In this document: in pieces, positions 24,950 to 33,882 of the stretch
How positions within the stretch are numbered: position 1 is the stretch's first letter
Layout of the letters: the number at the start of each line of letters is the position of its first letter
Assembly: GCF_002075795.1 (NCBI RefSeq)
Contig: NZ_CP020472.1
Coordinates: 975,001-1,039,000, forward strand
Reading direction: 5' to 3'
Length of the DNA: 64,000 nt
Source of the DNA: Shewanella japonica
GTDB lineage: Bacteria > Pseudomonadota > Gammaproteobacteria > Enterobacterales > Shewanellaceae
The notes under the pieces: model-generated
What the model saw: the letters and a program-made list of their open reading frames with translations, nothing else
Databases searched by the model: none
Told to the model about the DNA's origin: nothing
Program-made: the position numbers and the translations under genes

Positions 24950-26424
24950 GGGTTTATTCCAAACAAGCTTTGAGAAGCCGCCTGTGCAACTTGCACACTC
25001 AGGCGAGTATCGATACCGAAATAGATATTAGCGATGACAAGAGCCCAAATAGGACCAAGGAAAGTCCAAGGAGCTTCTTTAACCGTTTCACGTCCAGCTA
25101 ATGGCGGCTTAAAGTAGGCCATTTCTACAATGCGCCAGATATACACAATGGCCAATAACGAACCTAAGAGGATCAGGGCGGCAACTGGCCACATACCTGC
25201 TTCAACACTGGCGATGAGCAAATACCACTTACTGACAAAACCGACCGTCAATGGCACACCAATAAGGCTTAATCCACCAATGACAATTGCAGACATGGTT
25301 AATGGCATTTGTCGGCCTAGCCCCTGAAATTGGCTTAGTTGAACACTACCAATGCGGTACATGACGGCGCCTAATGCTAAAAATAATGCACTTTTCATCA
25401 ACGCATGGTTAAACAGGTGCAGTAAGCTTGCCATGACACCCGTGCTGGTATTGATGGAGTAACCGATAATCATATAACCGACTTGAGCAACACTTGAGTA
25501 AGCTAAGATGTGTTTGACGTTTTGCTGATAAATCGCAGTGATAGAAGCAACAAAAACACCTACGAGTCCAAGTACCATTAGAATGTCTTGTAAAGGCAAA
25601 CTGGTAAATGAGAAGCTGATGCCAAATACGGTAAAGGTAAACCGAATTAATAAATACACTGCCACTTTGGTTGAGGTTGCTGCTAAAAAGGCGGTTACAA
25701 TTGAAGGTGCATAGGCATATGCGTTTGGTAACCAAAGATGAAGCGGAAAAAGCGCCAGTTTTAAGCAGATGCCAACAATCAAGAAGGCAAAGGCGGCAAA
25801 CACAGTACGGGTATGGCCAACATCAACTAAGCGAACTGCAAGGTCACTCATGTTTAAAGTGCCAGTCATTTGGTACAACATACCAATGCCAATCAAGATA
25901 AACGTGGCACCAATCGTCCCCATAATCAGGTATTGAAATGCAGCCCACAGTGCGCGTCTGTCTTTACCTAAAGCAATTAACGCATAGGCAGAGAGTGAAG
26001 AAATTTCTAAAAAGACAAAGACATTAAAAGCATCGCCGGTTGCAACAATCCCGAACATACCTGTTAGTGATAATAGGTAGAGGCTATAAAACAGGGTGTG
26101 GCGATCTTCGCTCAATTCTTTTTGTATGCTGGTATTAGCGGCAAACAGGACGACAGTGCCAATGGTTGAGATAATGAGCAACAATAAGGCATTCAGCTTA
26201 TCTATGCGGTATTCAATCCCCCAAGGGGCTTCCCAACCTCCGAGTTCATATATGATGGTCCCTGATTTCATCACTTCTATCAGCAATAGTATGCTGTTGA
26301 CACAAGTTGCAGCACAGACCAATAAGGCAAATATCCACACCAGTTTTGAACGGTTTAAAAACCAACATAGTGGGGCCGCCATTAGCGGCAGCACGACTTG
26401 TAAAATAGGCAGGTGAGCTAGCAC
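24946..26424 (-). CDS. mnhD: Na+/H+ antiporter subunit D (MrpD/MnhD-like)
   Basis: 492 residues, GTG start overlapping the subunit C stop (TAGTG). The signature LFPLHLWLPNAYAYAPSIVT, then TKVAVYLLIRF, and YSSVAQVGYMIIGYSI with LFNHALMKSALFLALGA is that of MrpD. It forms one of the proton-translocating subunits in the inner membrane. The glutamate in FVFLEISSLSAYALIALG matches the helix-5 position important in Mrp and complex I. Neighbours on both sides are Mrp-type subunits, so the assignment to the multisubunit antiporter rather than complex I is firm. Confidence 0.88.
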   Translation of the reverse strand: MLAHLPILQVVLPLMAAPLCWFLNRSKLVWIFALLVCAATCVNSILLLIEVMKSGTIIYELGGWEAPWGIEYRIDKLNALLLLIISTIGTVVLFAANTSIQKELSEDRHTLFYSLYLLSLTGMFGIVATGDAFNVFVFLEISSLSAYALIALGKDRRALWAAFQYLIMGTIGATFILIGIGMLYQMTGTLNMSDLAVRLVDVGHTRTVFAAFAFLIVGICLKLALFPLHLWLPNAYAYAPSIVTAFLAATSTKVAVYLLIRFTFTVFGISFSFTSLPLQDILMVLGLVGVFVASITAIYQQNVKHILAYSSVAQVGYMIIGYSINTSTGVMASLLHLFNHALMKSALFLALGAVMYRIGSVQLSQFQGLGRQMPLTMSAIVIGGLSLIGVPLTVGFVSKWYLLIASVEAGMWPVAALILLGSLLAIVYIWRIVEMAYFKPPLAGRETVKEAPWTFLGPIWALVIANIYFGIDTRLSVQVAQAASQSLFGINP

Positions 26425-26786
26425 TATGATTTTTCCTCGTTTAGCTGATCTTGTTTTTGGATCTCATCTTCTTCAATACAGCCATACGACTCTTTGATTC
26501 TGATGACCAGCGCAAGCCCAAGTGCTGTGGTTGCAATACCAACCACAATCGCGGTTAGGATCAGAACATGGGGCAAAGGATTAGAGTAATCACTGATCCC
26601 TTCAGCTAGGATGGGGGCACTGCCTCGTTCGACAACGCCGACACTGATATAAAAGATAAACACCGAGGTTTGGAAAATAGTGAGTCCGACTAACTTCTTC
26701 ACTAAGTTACCGTGGGCGATGACGATATAAAAACCAATCATCATCAACAGGACTACAATCCAGTAGTTATAGAGTCCGAGAAACAT
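26424..26786 (-). CDS. mnhC: Na+/H+ antiporter subunit C (MrpC/MnhC, NuoK-like)
   Basis: 120 residues from ATG 26786, preceded by GGGGAG. The longer frame reads into the previous gene's end and adds a charged, non-membrane leader. Three helices are visible: YWIVVLLMMIGFYIVIAHGN, LVGLTIFQTSVFIFYISVGV, and VLILTAIVVGIATTALGLAL. The LPHVLILTAIVVG motif is diagnostic of MrpC/NuoK. The C-terminal tail is charged and cytoplasmic. Confidence 0.9.
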   Translation of the reverse strand: MFLGLYNYWIVVLLMMIGFYIVIAHGNLVKKLVGLTIFQTSVFIFYISVGVVERGSAPILAEGISDYSNPLPHVLILTAIVVGIATTALGLALVIRIKESYGCIEEDEIQKQDQLNEEKS

Positions 26787-27762
26787 CTTGCTCCCCTTTT
26801 TGCTTGTTATTGTTTTGCTGGGCTTGTCTGCGGGCATCAAAATTAAAAAAGATACTCAGCATGACCGATGCAACCGTGATACCGACTCCTAGTTCAATCA
26901 ATAGGATCCCGATATGTTGACCATCGAGTGGATTTTCGGCTAAAACGTTATAATCTAAGAAGTTTGCGCCATTAATCATTGAAACAACTCCAACGGAGGC
27001 GTAAAGCAATAGTCCAACAGCGGCAAGAAGTTGAATGAGGGCTGGATTAAATACCTTTTGAGCGGTTTCTAAGCCAAATAACATGGTGTATAGAATAATC
27101 GCAGCAGCAAAAATCACCCCTGCTTGGAAACCACCACCAGGGCCGAAATCACCATGGAACTGCACATAGAGTGCAAACAATAAGATGAAAGGAATGAGGG
27201 CTTTACTGACAATACGCACGACCATATGACGTTCGTGCATTTGCTCTTCAGTCGCTTCATCTGATTGAGGATTTTTACGACGACGTGGTAATCTGAGTAA
27301 TGACAGCACACCAATACCAGCGGTAAAAATAACCGCAACTTCGCCTAACGTATCAAAGGCACGGTAACTGCCTAACACTGAGGTCACAATATTAGGAACG
27401 CCGACTTCTTCCATAGAGTCATGGATATAGCGAGGGGCGACATGCTGGTGAACTGGAGCATCAACGGCGCCAAAGTAAGGCATATCCATTGTGCCGTATA
27501 TCAACATGCCACCTGTAACCAGTACGACAAATAATGATAAAAGAGGCTTATGACGCCTTGGCGCTTCTTTTCGGCCTGTCATTGTAATGGCCGCTAACAT
27601 GAGTAAACCCGATATTCCCGCACCAACAGATGCTTCGGTAAAGGCCACATCTACTGCATCGAGTACAACAAAGAAACAGGCAGATAATAAGCCATAAATA
27701 CCGCTTAACATGACAACGGCTAATAGGTCAGTCATGCGCACGATTGCAATGGCAATCACCAC
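26767..27762 (-). CDS. mnhB: Fused DUF4040 (MbhD/MbhE-like) and MrpB antiporter subunit
   Basis: At least 331 residues. Residues 1-85 form a DUF4040/MbhD module (LSGIYGLLSACFFVVLDAVD, then AFTEASVGAG). About 100-165 looks like MbhE (AFDTLGEVAVIFTAGIGVLS). The remainder is MrpB (VQFHGDFGPGGGFQAGVIFA). In standard Mrp the first two modules are the tail of MrpA; here they are joined to B. The GTG at 27762 cuts the first helix. The same frame is open further upstream through codons for IEALVDIILLVFLV and reaches a perfect AGGAGG at 27811-27816, but has only GTC/ATC where the start should be, so the real start is unresolved. Confidence 0.85.
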   Translation of the reverse strand: MVIAIAIVRMTDLLAVVMLSGIYGLLSACFFVVLDAVDVAFTEASVGAGISGLLMLAAITMTGRKEAPRRHKPLLSLFVVLVTGGMLIYGTMDMPYFGAVDAPVHQHVAPRYIHDSMEEVGVPNIVTSVLGSYRAFDTLGEVAVIFTAGIGVLSLLRLPRRRKNPQSDEATEEQMHERHMVVRIVSKALIPFILLFALYVQFHGDFGPGGGFQAGVIFAAAIILYTMLFGLETAQKVFNPALIQLLAAVGLLLYASVGVVSMINGANFLDYNVLAENPLDGQHIGILLIELGVGITVASVMLSIFFNFDARRQAQQNNNKQKGEQDVSRTL

Positions 27763-27788
27763 TAAAAATACTAATAGTATGATATCAA

Positions 27789-28130
27789 CTAAAGCTTCGA
27801 TGACTTGTTCCCTCCTAGATTTGCACGCTTAGCTTCTTTTGGTATTAAGCCATTATGTAGTGCCGCTTTTGCTAATGCATGACTGGCAGATGGGTTAATG
27901 AACAGCGTACAAATTAAAATCAATATCAGTTTAATTAGGACCATACCATTGGGGCTTTGCAGCATAAGGCCAATGAGAATTAAGCCTGCGCCTAATGTGT
28001 CGGTAACACTTGCAGCATGCATGCGGGTGTAAAAGTCTGGGAAACGTATAATTCCTATCCCACCCGAAAAGCATAAAAAACTCCCTATTAGCAGGCATAT
28101 ACCGCTGCAGATTTCGAGTAACAAGCTCAT
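27789..28130 (-). CDS. mnhG: Na+/H+ antiporter subunit G (MrpG/MnhG)
   Basis: 113 residues with three helices. The conserved MrpG segment GGIGIIRFPDFYTRMHAASVTDTLG appears around residues 24-48, followed by AGLILIGLML. Its ATG overlaps the subunit F stop. The C-terminal codons overlap the region that carries the ribosome site of the following DUF4040/B gene. Confidence 0.92.
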   Translation of the reverse strand: MSLLLEICSGICLLIGSFLCFSGGIGIIRFPDFYTRMHAASVTDTLGAGLILIGLMLQSPNGMVLIKLILILICTLFINPSASHALAKAALHNGLIPKEAKRANLGGNKSSKL

Positions 28131-28423
28131 TCTTTAGTCTCCTTGGTTGGATGAGATTTATAAGGAGCGACTTTAAATTCGGCAGAATCTGAGTAACGTA
28201 ATACTCCGATAACACTGATAAAGTTAATGAGGGCGTAGACGAGGGCGATGTCGAGAAACTCTGGGCGACCCATTAAAAAACCTAAAACGGAAATCAACAA
28301 AATGGCTTTAGTGCCAAAAAAGTTGAACGCTAATATTCGATCGTAAAGGGTGGGACCAACGATACAGCGAATGATCGCAAGTAACATAACAACTAGAATG
28401 GCGATTGTGGCAGCGGCTAACAT
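28127..28423 (-). CDS. mnhF: Na+/H+ antiporter subunit F (MrpF/MnhF)
   Basis: 98 residues and three helices. The hallmark IRCIVGPTLYDRILAFNFFGTK lies near residues 18-39, then FLDIALVYALINFISVIGVL. Its start overlaps the subunit E stop by one base (TAATG), which implies coupled translation. MrpF stabilises the membrane part of the antiporter complex. Confidence 0.92.
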   Translation of the reverse strand: MLAAATIAILVVMLLAIIRCIVGPTLYDRILAFNFFGTKAILLISVLGFLMGRPEFLDIALVYALINFISVIGVLRYSDSAEFKVAPYKSHPTKETKE

Positions 28424-28923
28424 TAGTTTTCAAGCTCCCTTACCCGGCGATCCATCTCTCCGGTTTTAAGTGTGTCGATATCAGCATTATCTAAAGCATG
28501 AACGGTGAGTTGGTCATCAATTAAGTCTATCGCTACGGTTCCTGGGGTTAAGGTGATGGAGTTAGCGTAGATCACTTTATTAATATCCGAGCATTGTTGC
28601 GTGTCTATGGTGGTCAGTACGGGGGTAATACTTTTATTACCCATCCAAATATGTTTAACCACACTGATATTCGACAAAATGACCTGTTTAACTAGCCATA
28701 GTGCGTAACTGGGCATGTGGGCATTAAGGCGAATAGGATGAGTTTCTTGATCGATTACATCCATTTTTTGCGCAATATAGAGCACCAGCATGATTGAACC
28801 AGCCCCTAAAGATAATAATAAAGGGTTGCTGTAATTGGAGTTAATCCACCAAAATAGCGCCAGTGTTAATATCAAGCTAAGCCTATGGCTTGGCACGACG
28901 CTGCGTTTAATTTCTTGTGTCAT
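28423..28923 (-). CDS. mnhE: Na+/H+ antiporter subunit E (MrpE/MnhE)
   Basis: 166 residues from ATG 28923 (the longer frame uses TTG). N-terminal helices are followed by YALWLVKQVILSNISVVKHI and the conserved NSITLTPGTVAIDLIDDQLTVHALD, the MrpE signature. It is the first antiporter gene. Only ~80 bp separates it from the Rap1a-like gene upstream on the same strand, so that gene may be co-transcribed. The ribosome site is weak. Confidence 0.9.
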   Translation of the reverse strand: MTQEIKRSVVPSHRLSLILTLALFWWINSNYSNPLLLSLGAGSIMLVLYIAQKMDVIDQETHPIRLNAHMPSYALWLVKQVILSNISVVKHIWMGNKSITPVLTTIDTQQCSDINKVIYANSITLTPGTVAIDLIDDQLTVHALDNADIDTLKTGEMDRRVRELEN

Positions 28924-29003
28924 ATTAATCAATACTTAGTGTGAGTTATTGCTAGCTAAAACTTAGCCTGCCTGTAAAAGTTATTTTTTAATTTCTGTTG
29001 CCG

Positions 29004-29456
29004 TTAATCTTGCTGCTCGCACGACGATTCGTTGGCGATTGCTTGATAAATCTGACTGTGCAGCCCTTGTAATGAGTCTGTAGTCGGTGACAATTGCTCA
29101 ATTGTTCTATCGACGATACGCCCAACTAACTGCTCTTTGGTTTCATTTGCAGGTATGCACACCTCAGTTGGAAGTATTTTTGATGTCTGTTTACCGACTC
29201 GGGTGCGATAGGCTCTATCGGTGAATCCGCCCGATGTGTTCTTTAGTTCATACTGTTGGCTGGTGTTGAATGAGCCAGCAAGAAAGCCTTGAATATAGTA
29301 GGAACATGCTTGAGTCGACATCTCAGATGCGGTTTTATTAACTGATAAACAAGATGAAAGAACGAGCTGCTCTTCATTTTTAGCGTTACTCGAAACTGCT
29401 GATAGTGAAAAAGTGAGTGTGAACGTTAATAGCGCTAAGAGTTGGATGATCCTCAT
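29004..29456 (-). CDS. Exported Rap1a/Tai-like protein
   Basis: 150 residues with a signal peptide (MRIIQLLALLTFTLTFSLSA) and a good AAGGGG ribosome site. The mature part has C36, C51, C100-region and C147, with ACSYYIQGFLAGS followed later by VCIPANETKEQLVGRIVDRTIEQ. This spacing (Cys-rich helix, then C-x-P, then a helix) is the Rap1a/Tai pattern known from T6SS immunity proteins but also widespread as a domain of unknown function. No effector gene adjoins it. It is just upstream of the antiporter operon. The family call is tentative. Confidence 0.55.
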   Translation of the reverse strand: MRIIQLLALLTFTLTFSLSAVSSNAKNEEQLVLSSCLSVNKTASEMSTQACSYYIQGFLAGSFNTSQQYELKNTSGGFTDRAYRTRVGKQTSKILPTEVCIPANETKEQLVGRIVDRTIEQLSPTTDSLQGLHSQIYQAIANESSCEQQD

Positions 29457-29942
29457 ATGAACCCCTTTTTTATAATTCTATTGATTGCACATTCATAAAT
29501 TGAACGGTATCAGCGCAATACGCTTTAGGTACCTTTGGTTTACTTTATATGGTTATTCTTTGCTCGTTTTAAGGCGATATATGCCGACACTATTCAAGCA
29601 AACCATAAAAGTTTGTGATTAACATTGATTTAACACAAAGATTTTTTAAATTAACATCGAATTGTTTTTTATTTAACCCTGTTATTCGTTTATAACACAG
29701 TTTGTTTTAATTTAAATACTAAGTAAGTGTAAATAGACTGTTTTTTTATAATGTCGAATATTTTTCAAGTTGGTGAGTAAGCTCGATAAGCTGGGGGATT
29801 GGCGGTTATTGTTAATATTTGGATCTACAAAAGCAGTTTGGCGGCTTTATTCACAGAGGCTTGTAGGTTCAAGCCTCTGTCTATTTATTGCTCAGTTATG
29901 TCATTGGCGCTCAGCTAACTTGAATTTTTGGCGAATGAACCG
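29457..29942. other. AT-rich intergenic region with terminator
   Basis: It carries the promoter region of the Rap1a-like gene (AT-rich, ~29500-29760) and the 3' end of the DUF3360 gene with a strong hairpin at 29853-29880. No gene supported. Confidence 0.45.
29853..29880 (-). terminator. Perfect 11-bp hairpin after the DUF3360 gene
   Basis: ACAGAGGCTTG pairs perfectly with CAAGCCTCTGT across a 6-base loop, ~63 bp past the stop of the DUF3360 gene. T-rich bases flank it only loosely. Confidence 0.6.
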
Positions 29943-31466
29943 TTAGTTTAATCCTGAAATGATGGCTGGAATACCTGGTAGTAAGCCAACTAATGCCATC
30001 ACCCCTGTAAGAATGATAAACATAACGCTAGGGGCTATCCAGCGGTTCATTTTGGTGAGTTTAGCACTGCGATCTTTACAGCCTATTAAACCTAAATTAT
30101 CCAATAACATTGTCAGTGACCAACCAAAAGCAGGGTTAACTAATACAGACGAAAACACCACAATCGCAGCTGATTGAGTGGTTTTTCCTTCTCGGGTCAT
30201 TTCCATACCAGCCTCAAGAAGTGGGATAAATACCCCAACGACTAAGGCGACACACAATACGGGTTCCCAAATGGCTAAATCCATTGGATAACCCCAAAGT
30301 GCGGCAATAACACAGAACAAGGCTGTCAGTAGCGCACCTGCAGGAATGGGGCGTTTAGCAATTGCCGCAGGGACTATGTATGTGCCCCAAGATGAAGTGA
30401 AGTTGGCCCCCCCAAGCATTGAACCAAAGGTTTGACGAATTGAAGCGCTGGTCATCGTGTCATCTATATTCATATGCACTTTTTCAGTGCGCTGCGGGTA
30501 GTTAATCTTTTGAAATACTTGATGGCCTAAAAAGTCTGGCGACCACATCGCGACAGCGAGCACTGCGAAGGGCAAAACCACGATAAAGCTTTCAAGAGTC
30601 GGTAAGCCAAGCATCCAACCTGAGCTTTCTCCCCACCAGTACATTGGGCTCATATTCGGTAGACCTGGCGCAGTTTGAAACTCAAATGGCGCGCCGAGGG
30701 CAAAGGCTAACGTACCACCGAGTAAGCAACTTAATGGCACGGCTAGCCAACGTTTTCGCCAATGCTCTAGTAAGGCATATAAAATAATGGTGCAGAAAAT
30801 CACGATAAATGCGATGTGTTCCATACCGATACTGTTGGCCCAGGCATACAGCTTTTTTACTTGTGATGCAGTACCAACAAACCCCAGATACAGTAAGAGT
30901 CCGCCACAAACCCCTTTACTGGTGAGGTTGGCGAGCATACTCCCGCCTTTACTGATGGCAAGAATTAAGCCTAAGGCACCAATGAGTAGTCCAAATGCCA
31001 TTGGGTGGCCGCCTGCTGCAACCACAATTGGAATAATGGGAATAAGCGGTCCGTGGGTGCCAGCTAAGTTTGCTGTAGGCAATAAAAAACCTGAGAAAAT
31101 GACAATGAAGAAAGCGGCAATAATGAGTTCGTAACGGACATTTTCCAGAATAAAGCTTTCTTCAAGGCCAAGTGAGGTTGCAAATGTGGTGGCAATGGCG
31201 CCGACCATGACCACTTTACCTATGGTTGCAGCCATTGCTGGAATGGTGTCTTCCAGTTCAAAGCGATAGTCTTTGCCTGGTAGATTAGGGCGCCAGCGCT
31301 TTGGATCCATAATCGTTAATTCATGCTCTAAATACTCATCTCGAGAGTTAAAGGCAGAACTGGGTTTATGTTGCTGTTGATATTGTTTGTTGGATGGATT
31401 CGTTTGCGATTGACTGGGGGGAGATTCACTTTTCTGTTCATGTATGGATTTTGAATTACTGCTCAT
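29943..31466 (-). CDS. DUF3360 multi-pass membrane permease
   Basis: 507 residues from ATG 31466, which has AGGA five bases upstream; an in-frame GTG six codons earlier lacks a site. A Gln/Ser-rich soluble N-terminus (~60 residues) precedes about 12 helices. Motifs such as TANLAGTHGPLIPIIPIVVAAGG and LLGGANFTSSWGTYIVP resemble the NCS2/SulP (uracil, xanthine, sulfate) transporter fold. DUF3360 proteins are common in Vibrio and Shewanella, and their substrate is unknown. It stands alone. Transport function is inferred from fold-level similarity. Confidence 0.75.
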   Translation of the reverse strand: MSSNSKSIHEQKSESPPSQSQTNPSNKQYQQQHKPSSAFNSRDEYLEHELTIMDPKRWRPNLPGKDYRFELEDTIPAMAATIGKVVMVGAIATTFATSLGLEESFILENVRYELIIAAFFIVIFSGFLLPTANLAGTHGPLIPIIPIVVAAGGHPMAFGLLIGALGLILAISKGGSMLANLTSKGVCGGLLLYLGFVGTASQVKKLYAWANSIGMEHIAFIVIFCTIILYALLEHWRKRWLAVPLSCLLGGTLAFALGAPFEFQTAPGLPNMSPMYWWGESSGWMLGLPTLESFIVVLPFAVLAVAMWSPDFLGHQVFQKINYPQRTEKVHMNIDDTMTSASIRQTFGSMLGGANFTSSWGTYIVPAAIAKRPIPAGALLTALFCVIAALWGYPMDLAIWEPVLCVALVVGVFIPLLEAGMEMTREGKTTQSAAIVVFSSVLVNPAFGWSLTMLLDNLGLIGCKDRSAKLTKMNRWIAPSVMFIILTGVMALVGLLPGIPAIISGLN

Positions 31467-31780
31467 ATCATTCCTATTGCTCACTCACTAAAAGTGCTAC
31501 TGCTTTAAATTAGAAGCACCTTATCTGAACCCTATAGCCATAGCGAGTAATAATCGGCGTTTTAACCTCAGACATTAGTCGTAGGTAAATATTTGTTTAC
31601 ATTAGTAAAATAGGTTTCGGTGAAGTCAGTGTCGCTAGCGTTGTGAGGTAAAAAAGCGATATATAGGGGAGTTTGATGCTTTGTTAGCAAGAAGCCTGTT
31701 AATAAAGGTGTTAGCTAGATGAAACTTAAAGGAGTCTCTATGGCGCATCAGCACCATAGAGAATGATAGTTTTTGTGTGA
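31467..31780. other. Intergenic region between DUF3360 and MTHFR-like genes
   Basis: It holds the DUF3360 upstream region and, at 31736-31761, a hairpin (CTCTATGG / CCATAGAG) that follows the MTHFR-like gene on the minus strand. A tiny plus-strand frame (8 codons at 31740) with a good ribosome site is inside that hairpin and leads to no gene. Confidence 0.4.
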
Positions 31781-32755
31781 TCACTTATTCAGCACAAATT
31801 GATCAATTTGATTTAGTGCTAAGGCTTGATCCATGGTGCCTTTCAGTAATTTATACATCAAAATAGATGCATCAATTTCAGTCTTGCGATTAGTTAAACT
31901 TTCAATGTTTAACCCTAACGGGATATTTAGCTGAATCACCGCATCTAAAATTTGCAGTAGATTACTGTGGTTTATTTTAATCGACTCATATAATGGATCG
32001 GCTGCAGATAGAATACGCTCACTGGTTTCTTCTGGTACTGAGACCCCTAACCAGTTGATAAATTCTAGGGTTTTGGCGCTGCCACAAGGTGAGAAAGTTA
32101 AGATAACTCGATTGGGTTTAATGTTGTTTAACTCACATTCTTGAGCATAGCTGGTTAGCATATCAATTGTCGCTTGGGCGTTATATACCGCTTAAGTAAT
32201 GTAGTACTCGCAGCCTTGAGTCGACTTACCTAATAAACGAATGTGTTCATTCTTTTTGCTTAAGTGGCGCTCTGCAATGGCAACACCACCAAGATAGAAG
32301 TCCTGAGAGTGCGAAGCTAAGACCTTATAAGCATCATTAAGTGGTAATGAACTTTTTACCTGAGTAGAGGGGGAGCCCACCAAGACGAGATCTCTGACAT
32401 TGTTTTGATACCAAGCGCGAGATAACCATTCATTAAACCCTCGCTCATCCAGCCCTGCAACACTCTTATAGGCTATAACAGGCTTACCTGACTTTTGGTT
32501 GATTAATTGTGCATAGGTGCCAGAGTCATGGGTGGCTTTGAATGGAAAAGGTCTAGGGGTGTCAGTACGACTGGTTTCATCTTGAATGTCATAAATGATC
32601 AAACCGTCAAAACTTATCTCATCAAGGCGAGCGAGTAACTTATCGGCAATAATGCTGACCGACTCAAAATCAGTATCGATTTTCGGTGGGGTAGTACCAA
32701 TAAAGTATATTCCACGGTGATGATCGGACGATCGCTGTTTTAATGATTTTCTCAT
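31781..32755 (-). pseudogene. Methylenetetrahydrofolate-reductase-like protein, interrupted by an in-frame TAA
   Basis: Read as one frame this encodes 324 codons plus stop. The N-terminal 187 codons (GIYFIGTTPPK, LIIYDIQDE) end at TAA 32192-32194, and the same frame continues directly with AVYNAQATIDMLTSYAQE, then LTFSPCGSAKTLEFINWLG. Homologues of the FAD-dependent MTHFR superfamily have a conserved Q-A-V-Y/F-N here, so CAA to TAA is the obvious change. There is no frameshift. Two separate products from 32755 and ATG 32161 are conceivable, but the second has no ribosome site. Probably a recent nonsense mutation, read-through, or a sequencing error. Confidence 0.8.
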
Positions 32756-33242
32756 GTTTAGCCGTCTAGATGGATGTTATCTACATTGTGTCTTAAATCA
32801 GGGCGGTTGTTAAGGCTCAATAAGATAATTTTTAGATATAACTAAGGTCATCGTCATTCAGCGGCTAAATGATAAAAGCCTAATCGTTTTGTGTTGCCAA
32901 ACACTGACTGATATTACTGTCGACTCTGATACTAAATCAGTGTGTTGAATGGCGGCAGTTGGAATACACAGCAACATAATAATAGCGAATAGGATAAGGT
33001 TAATGTAACTTTTGGTGCATATAGAGTCCTTATTTGTTTTGGTTGCATAAATACTGTGTTAGCTATTTTATTAATTACTAAATTTTGGTTTTAAATCTTT
33101 CAACCATATAGCTGTAGGTGCTTGTATAAATTTTCACTGTAAAAGTATTAGAAAATATAATGATAAAATTAGAAATTATATCTGTATTTTTAGCGGGGAT
33201 GAGCGCAATATTTGCTTCCTTTTTTATTTGTTAGTGCGTGTT
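32756..33242. other. Divergent intergenic region
   Basis: It separates the minus-strand MTHFR-like gene and the plus-strand TRIC gene. A minus-strand signal-peptide-like run (LILFAIIMLLCIPTAA, ~32960-33020) has no in-frame ATG and may be the remains of a small exported protein. Otherwise AT-rich and featureless. Confidence 0.35.
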
Positions 33243-33881
33243 ATGTTAGAAGTTAAAGTGATCAGTGCCTTATGGCTAGTTGGTATCCTAGCTGAAGCGA
33301 TGACAGGCGCGTTGGCCGCAGGTAAAAAACAAATGGATTTGTTTGGTGTCGTTATCATTGGCTGTGTTACTGCCATTGGTGGTGGCACATTACGAGACAT
33401 GTTACTGGGAAATTATCCCATTATATGGATTGAAAACGTGCACTACTTGTTAGCCATCGCTACCGCATCTTTACTGACGGTGATGATAGCACCGTTAATG
33501 CGTTACCTTTCGCGCCTATTCTTGGCAATTGATGCTGTCGGGCTAGCGGTATTTTCTATTGTGGGTGCACAAAAAACCTTGATGCTTGGTTATGGTCCTG
33601 AAATTGCGATCGTTATGGGAGTTGTGACGGGTGTTTTTGGTGGCGTCATTCGAGATATTTTATGTAATCAGGTGCCGCTTATCTTTAAAAAAGAGCTCTA
33701 TGCACTTGTTGCTCTCGCAACTGCTGCCTTGTATGTGGTGATGAAATTCAGCGGTGTTGTTGAATGGATAAGCTTATCAATTGCTGTGATGTTTGGCTTT
33801 AGTTTCAGAATGCTGGCGATTCGATATGAGTGGTCAATGCCCAAGTTTGATTACCAGACTCCTTCAGATAGCCTTCATTAG
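33243..33881 (+). CDS. TRIC-type (YadS/UPF0126) cation channel family protein
   Basis: 212 residues from ATG 33243; GTG 33234 or TTG 33228 are possible alternatives, and none has a clear ribosome site. Seven helices are expected. The two internal repeats show the family's paired motifs, AIGGGTLRDMLLGNYPIIW (near 45) and VFGGVIRDILCNQVPLIF (near 130). Bacterial TRIC homologues are trimeric inner-membrane cation (K+) channels. It is monocistronic, and a 16-bp tandem repeat array begins two bases after its stop. Confidence 0.88.
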   Translation: MLEVKVISALWLVGILAEAMTGALAAGKKQMDLFGVVIIGCVTAIGGGTLRDMLLGNYPIIWIENVHYLLAIATASLLTVMIAPLMRYLSRLFLAIDAVGLAVFSIVGAQKTLMLGYGPEIAIVMGVVTGVFGGVIRDILCNQVPLIFKKELYALVALATAALYVVMKFSGVVEWISLSIAVMFGFSFRMLAIRYEWSMPKFDYQTPSDSLH

Positions 33882-33882
33882 C

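Noticed and set aside
31740..31766. Eight-codon plus-strand leader peptide with a good ribosome site
   Set aside because: It lies inside a hairpin behind a minus-strand gene and no plus-strand gene follows within reach, so it is probably chance.
32858..33040. Possible small minus-strand exported protein
   Set aside because: The signal-peptide-like run has no in-frame ATG, GTG or TTG with a ribosome site. The ATG nearby is in another frame and stops after six codons.
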